The position numbers and the translations under genes were made by a program. A DNA stretch of 64,000 bases from RPQJ01 sp963793675 (lineage in GTDB: Bacteria; Pseudomonadota; Gammaproteobacteria; Steroidobacterales; Steroidobacteraceae). The stretch covers positions 186,001 to 250,000 of the forward strand of contig CAWCBA010000005.1 in the NCBI GenBank assembly GCA_963793675.1, in the 5' to 3' direction. Shown in pieces: positions 62,019 to 64,000 of the stretch (within the stretch, counting starts at the first letter, position 1; every line of letters starts with the position of its first letter). Below the pieces are notes generated by a model. That model saw only the letters and a program-made list of their open reading frames with translations, was not told the origin of the DNA and did not search any database.

Positions 62019-62096
62019 ATGGAAGTCGTCGGTTACGTCATGTTGAGCGCGCTCGTGTTGTACATGGTGCAACAGGTCACCGACCTGGTCGCCTGA
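62019..62096 (+). CDS. Possible 25-aa hydrophobic small protein
   Basis: ATG 62019 opens a 25-codon frame, MEVVGYVMLSALVLYMVQQV plus a short tail, with AAGGAG about 11 nt upstream. It would form a single membrane helix. It ends 2 nt before the next gene start, so it could serve as a leader peptide or coupled small protein. With so short a frame this may be chance. Confidence 0.3.
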   Translation: MEVVGYVMLSALVLYMVQQVTDLVA

Positions 62097-62098
62097 AC

Positions 62099-62422
62099 AT
62101 GCTCGCCCGTGCGCTGGCGCTGACCGTGCTGTTCGCGCCAGCCGCATTCGGGCAGACCTACACGGTCGAGGTTCACCCGACCCTGAACGACCTGGACATC
62201 AAGATCGAACCCGTCGCAATGACGGGCATGCTGGTCGTCAAGCTCACCAACGACACGGACCAGAAAGTCCGCTGCAAATTGCGGTACGACGCTTCGCCGC
62301 AGACGCCGTACCGTTCCAGCGTCAACGTCGATCCCGGCAAGACGGAGCAGAGCGTGTTCCGCGCGCAGCGGAAGTGGTTCGCCGTCGCCGTCGAAGTCAA
62401 CTGCGAAGCGGCGCAGCCATGA
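62099..62422 (+). CDS. Small periplasmic hypothetical protein, 107 aa
   Basis: Protein MLARALALTVLFAPAAFG-QT with a clear signal peptide. A short beta-rich domain follows: VEVHPTLNDLDIKIEPVAMT, LVVKLTNDTDQKVRCKLRYD and NVDPGKTEQSVFRAQRKWFA. Two cysteines (VRCK and VNCE) could form a disulfide. Similar small secreted proteins are common in Pseudomonas-like genomes, where they are often wrongly named 3-phosphoglycerate kinase. That resemblance is from memory, and no enzymatic motif is present. Its end overlaps the RDD gene start. Confidence 0.65.
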   Translation: MLARALALTVLFAPAAFGQTYTVEVHPTLNDLDIKIEPVAMTGMLVVKLTNDTDQKVRCKLRYDASPQTPYRSSVNVDPGKTEQSVFRAQRKWFAVAVEVNCEAAQP

Positions 62423-62921
62423 TGCCCACCCAGCGCTCAGGTTGCTCCGGATGCGGACGAGCTCGAGTACGTCGGGTTCTGGGCCCGCGTGGGCGCGGCC
62501 CTGATCGATACCGTACTGGTGCTGATCGTGTGCGTGCCCCTGGTGACTTTCGTCTACGGCCGCACCTACTGGACCTCGGACAGCGTTGCTGCAGGGGCCG
62601 GCCGATTTCCTCATCAACTGGCTGTTGCCCGCGATCGCGGTCGTGGTCTTCTGGATCTACCGGCAGGCGACGCCCGGCAAGATCGCGATCGGCGCGCGGA
62701 TCGTCGACGCCGATACCGGCGGCAAGCCCAGCACCAGGCAACTGATCGTGCGTTACCTGGGTTACTACGTCTCGATGCTGCCCCTGATGGCAGGCATCGT
62801 CTGGGTCGCCTTCGATCCGCGTAAACAAGGCTGGCATGACAAGCTCGCCGGCACCGTCGTCGTACGGTCGCGCCATCGTGGCCCGGCACAAGTGAATTTT
62901 CCGAAGAAGGCTACGCCGTGA
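62419..62921 (+). CDS. RDD-family membrane protein, two frameshifts
   Basis: Membrane protein of about 167 residues. ATG 62419 overlaps the previous stop. A first one-base insertion near 62443 leads to PDADELEYVGFWARVGAALI, and DTVLVLIVCVPLVTFVYG forms the first helix. A second near 62585 leads to LLQGPADFLINWLLPAIAVV, then YRQATPGKIAIGARIVDADT. The C-terminal part has KQGWHDKLAGTVVVRSR. The Arg near helix 1 and the two Asp residues that name the RDD family are in FWARVGAALID and GWHDKLAGT. Family members may transport ions or act in envelope stress. Both shifts interrupt conserved sequence. Confidence 0.75.
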
Positions 62922-63435
62922 GCCGGACATCCTCTCTGCGCGTGATGGCAGCCATGGCAGCCATGGCGATGCTGCTGACGGCATCTGGCATGGCAGACGC
63001 GCAGGCACCAGCGGCGGCGCGACTGCACCCGATGCACGTGTCGAGACCGCGCTCAAAGCCGCGGGGCTGGGCTTCCAGATCGACGACGGCGACTATCGAC
63101 TCGATTACAAGGTCGACGAGACCCGCAGCCAGCGTGTGTGGATCGCGTCAGGAACGACTTCGCTGCCGCCGCTGGAAGTCCGGGACGTATGGTCAGTGGC
63201 GGCGCGAGGCAAAGGCACGGTGCCCGCCGATCTTGCGATTCACCTGCTGCAGGAGAACGTCCGCATGGTCCTGGGCGCCTGGCAGGTGAGCCAGGGCAAG
63301 GACGAATACCTCGTCGTCTTCCTGGCGCAGGTGAATGCAGATGCCGATGCGGCGGCGCTGCGCGAAGTGATCGAAGTCGTGATGTACAGCGCTGACCGCA
63401 TCGAGAAGGAACTCTCCGGCAGGGACGCCTTCTGA
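62918..63435 (+). CDS. Secreted YbjN-like domain protein, one frameshift
   Basis: Protein of about 172 residues. GTG 62918 overlaps the RDD stop (GTGA). The N terminus VMAAMAAMAMLLTASGMADA is a signal peptide. A shift near 63025 (one base missing) leads to ARVETALKAAGLGFQIDDGD, YRLDYKVDETRSQRVWIASG and, toward the end, DLAIHLLQENVRMVLGAWQV and AALREVIEVVMYSADRIEKE. This alternation resembles YbjN/T3SS-chaperone-like folds. Its function is unknown. Confidence 0.65.
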
Positions 63436-63457
63436 GACCGCCTGGCGTCCCGCCACG

Positions 63458-63907
63458 TCACGCACCGAGTTGACCCGGCAGGTTCACGATCAGCCGGCCA
63501 AGGAGACGGTTGAGGGTCGCAATTTCGTCGTCGGTCCAGTGGTCGCCGAACAGGGCGGTCGCCTGGTGCTGCAGGGTCCTGGCGGCTTCGCGAACCAGGC
63601 TTCGGCCAGCCTCGGTCAGCACCACGTATCCCACGCGCCCGTCCCGCAGGTCGTCCGCTCGCGACACCCAACCGACTTTCTCCATCGGCGCCACCATGCG
63701 TGTAACGCTCGACTGGCTCAGGTCGAGCCGGTCAGCGAGTTCGACCCGTTTCAGGCGCCCGCCGCGGGACTGGTCCAGTTGCATGAGCAGCAGCAACTCG
63801 TTGAGCGACAGGCCGTGCACCGAGCCGAGCTCGGAACCAAAGCGGTTCTGCACGTGTGACTGGGCGCGCAGGAGACGCAGGACGGAACTGGCGGCAAGCT
63901 TTTTCAT
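63458..63907 (-). CDS. MarR-family transcriptional regulator
   Basis: Winged-helix regulator of 149 residues. It begins at ATG 63907 (MKKLAASSVLRLLRAQSHVQ); a TTG at 63925 inside the operator palindrome is less likely. DNA-binding parts are SLNELLLLMQLDQSRGGRLK, RVELADRLDLSQSSVTRMVA, and the wing DLRDGRVGYVVLTEAGRSLV. The C-terminal helices form the dimer. A perfect 19-bp palindrome lies 7 nt upstream of the start, which suggests autorepression and control of a gene to the right of the window. Confidence 0.92.
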   Translation of the reverse strand: MKKLAASSVLRLLRAQSHVQNRFGSELGSVHGLSLNELLLLMQLDQSRGGRLKRVELADRLDLSQSSVTRMVAPMEKVGWVSRADDLRDGRVGYVVLTEAGRSLVREAARTLQHQATALFGDHWTDDEIATLNRLLGRLIVNLPGQLGA

Positions 63908-63913
63908 GATGGA

Positions 63914-63932
63914 AAGTATATTCAATATACTT
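63914..63932. promoter_or_regulatory. MarR operator-like perfect palindrome, with second imperfect copy
   Basis: AAGTATATT-C-AATATACTT is a 19-bp perfect inverted repeat. A second, 12-of-15 palindromic site AAGTACATTGCACTT lies at 63941-63955, 25 bp from the first, centre to centre. Both share AAGT...ACTT ends. They sit in an A/T-rich stretch unlike the rest of the window and probably cover divergent promoters. Confidence 0.65.
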
Positions 63933-64000
63933 GTGTTTGCAAGTACATTGCACTTTTTAGGAGAGCCGGTCGGCCCGGATCTGGACAGAGTCTCGCCTTG

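Overview
The window is GC-rich (roughly two thirds G+C by eye), gene-dense bacterial chromosome. There are no insertion sequences, phage genes or CRISPR arrays. The cytochrome c maturation genes in the order ccmA-B-C-D-E-F-G-H-I, a YheU/UPF0270 protein and the general gene style point to Gammaproteobacteria, perhaps near Steroidobacterales, Nevskiales or Xanthomonadales. The exact order is inference only. The organism looks like an aerobic heterotroph that catabolises methylated amines and branched-chain acids.

Region 1 (1-18.5 kb) is a methylated-amine / C1 island. It holds the 3' part of sarcosine oxidase alpha (soxA), soxG and a BCCT betaine-type transporter on +. A minus-strand operon carries an MttB-family methyltransferase and two dimethylglycine/sarcosine dehydrogenase-like flavoproteins. 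Divergent from it lie a betaine-aldehyde-type dehydrogenase, CobS and CobT (cobaltochelatase ATPase and VWA subunits, without CobN) and a GFA-type formaldehyde-related protein. A zinc-type MDR oxidoreductase and a GcvA-like LysR regulator follow.

Region 2 (18.5-31.6 kb) has a carboxylesterase, an SDR, an MFS transporter, an FAD oxidoreductase and a GMC (choline-dehydrogenase-like) oxidoreductase. It ends with folD meeting the NAD-linked formate dehydrogenase operon fdsGBAD head-on. Together regions 1 and 2 could carry choline or betaine methyl groups through methylene-THF and formate to CO2.

Region 3 (31.7-35.4 kb) contains two GSTs, small membrane and lipoprotein genes, tRNA-Leu(UAA) and a GntR/FCD regulator. 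Region 4 (35.4-41.7 kb) is an isovaleryl-CoA dehydrogenase - MaoC - CitE-like lyase - acyl-CoA carboxylase operon. Its composition matches the mycobacterial leucine/itaconate operon. A palindromic operator sits between it and the GntR gene.

Region 5 (41.8-48.7 kb) is the ccm operon. Region 6 (48.7-64 kb) is a mixed set: a MaoC-like hydratase, BON-domain protein, tyrosine phosphatase, M61 and M20 peptidases, LEA14-like lipoprotein, ICMT-like methyltransferase, 2OG oxygenase, class I-like HMG-CoA reductase, Cu/Zn SOD, GST, acyl-CoA ligase, YheU, RDD and YbjN-like proteins. A MarR regulator with a perfect palindrome at its start closes the window.

A striking overall feature is about 23 single-step reading-frame shifts in otherwise well-conserved genes, including the normally indispensable ccmC. 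Nineteen of them behave like one extra base. I read most as sequence or assembly errors and annotate the affected genes as whole loci, with the shift positions stated.
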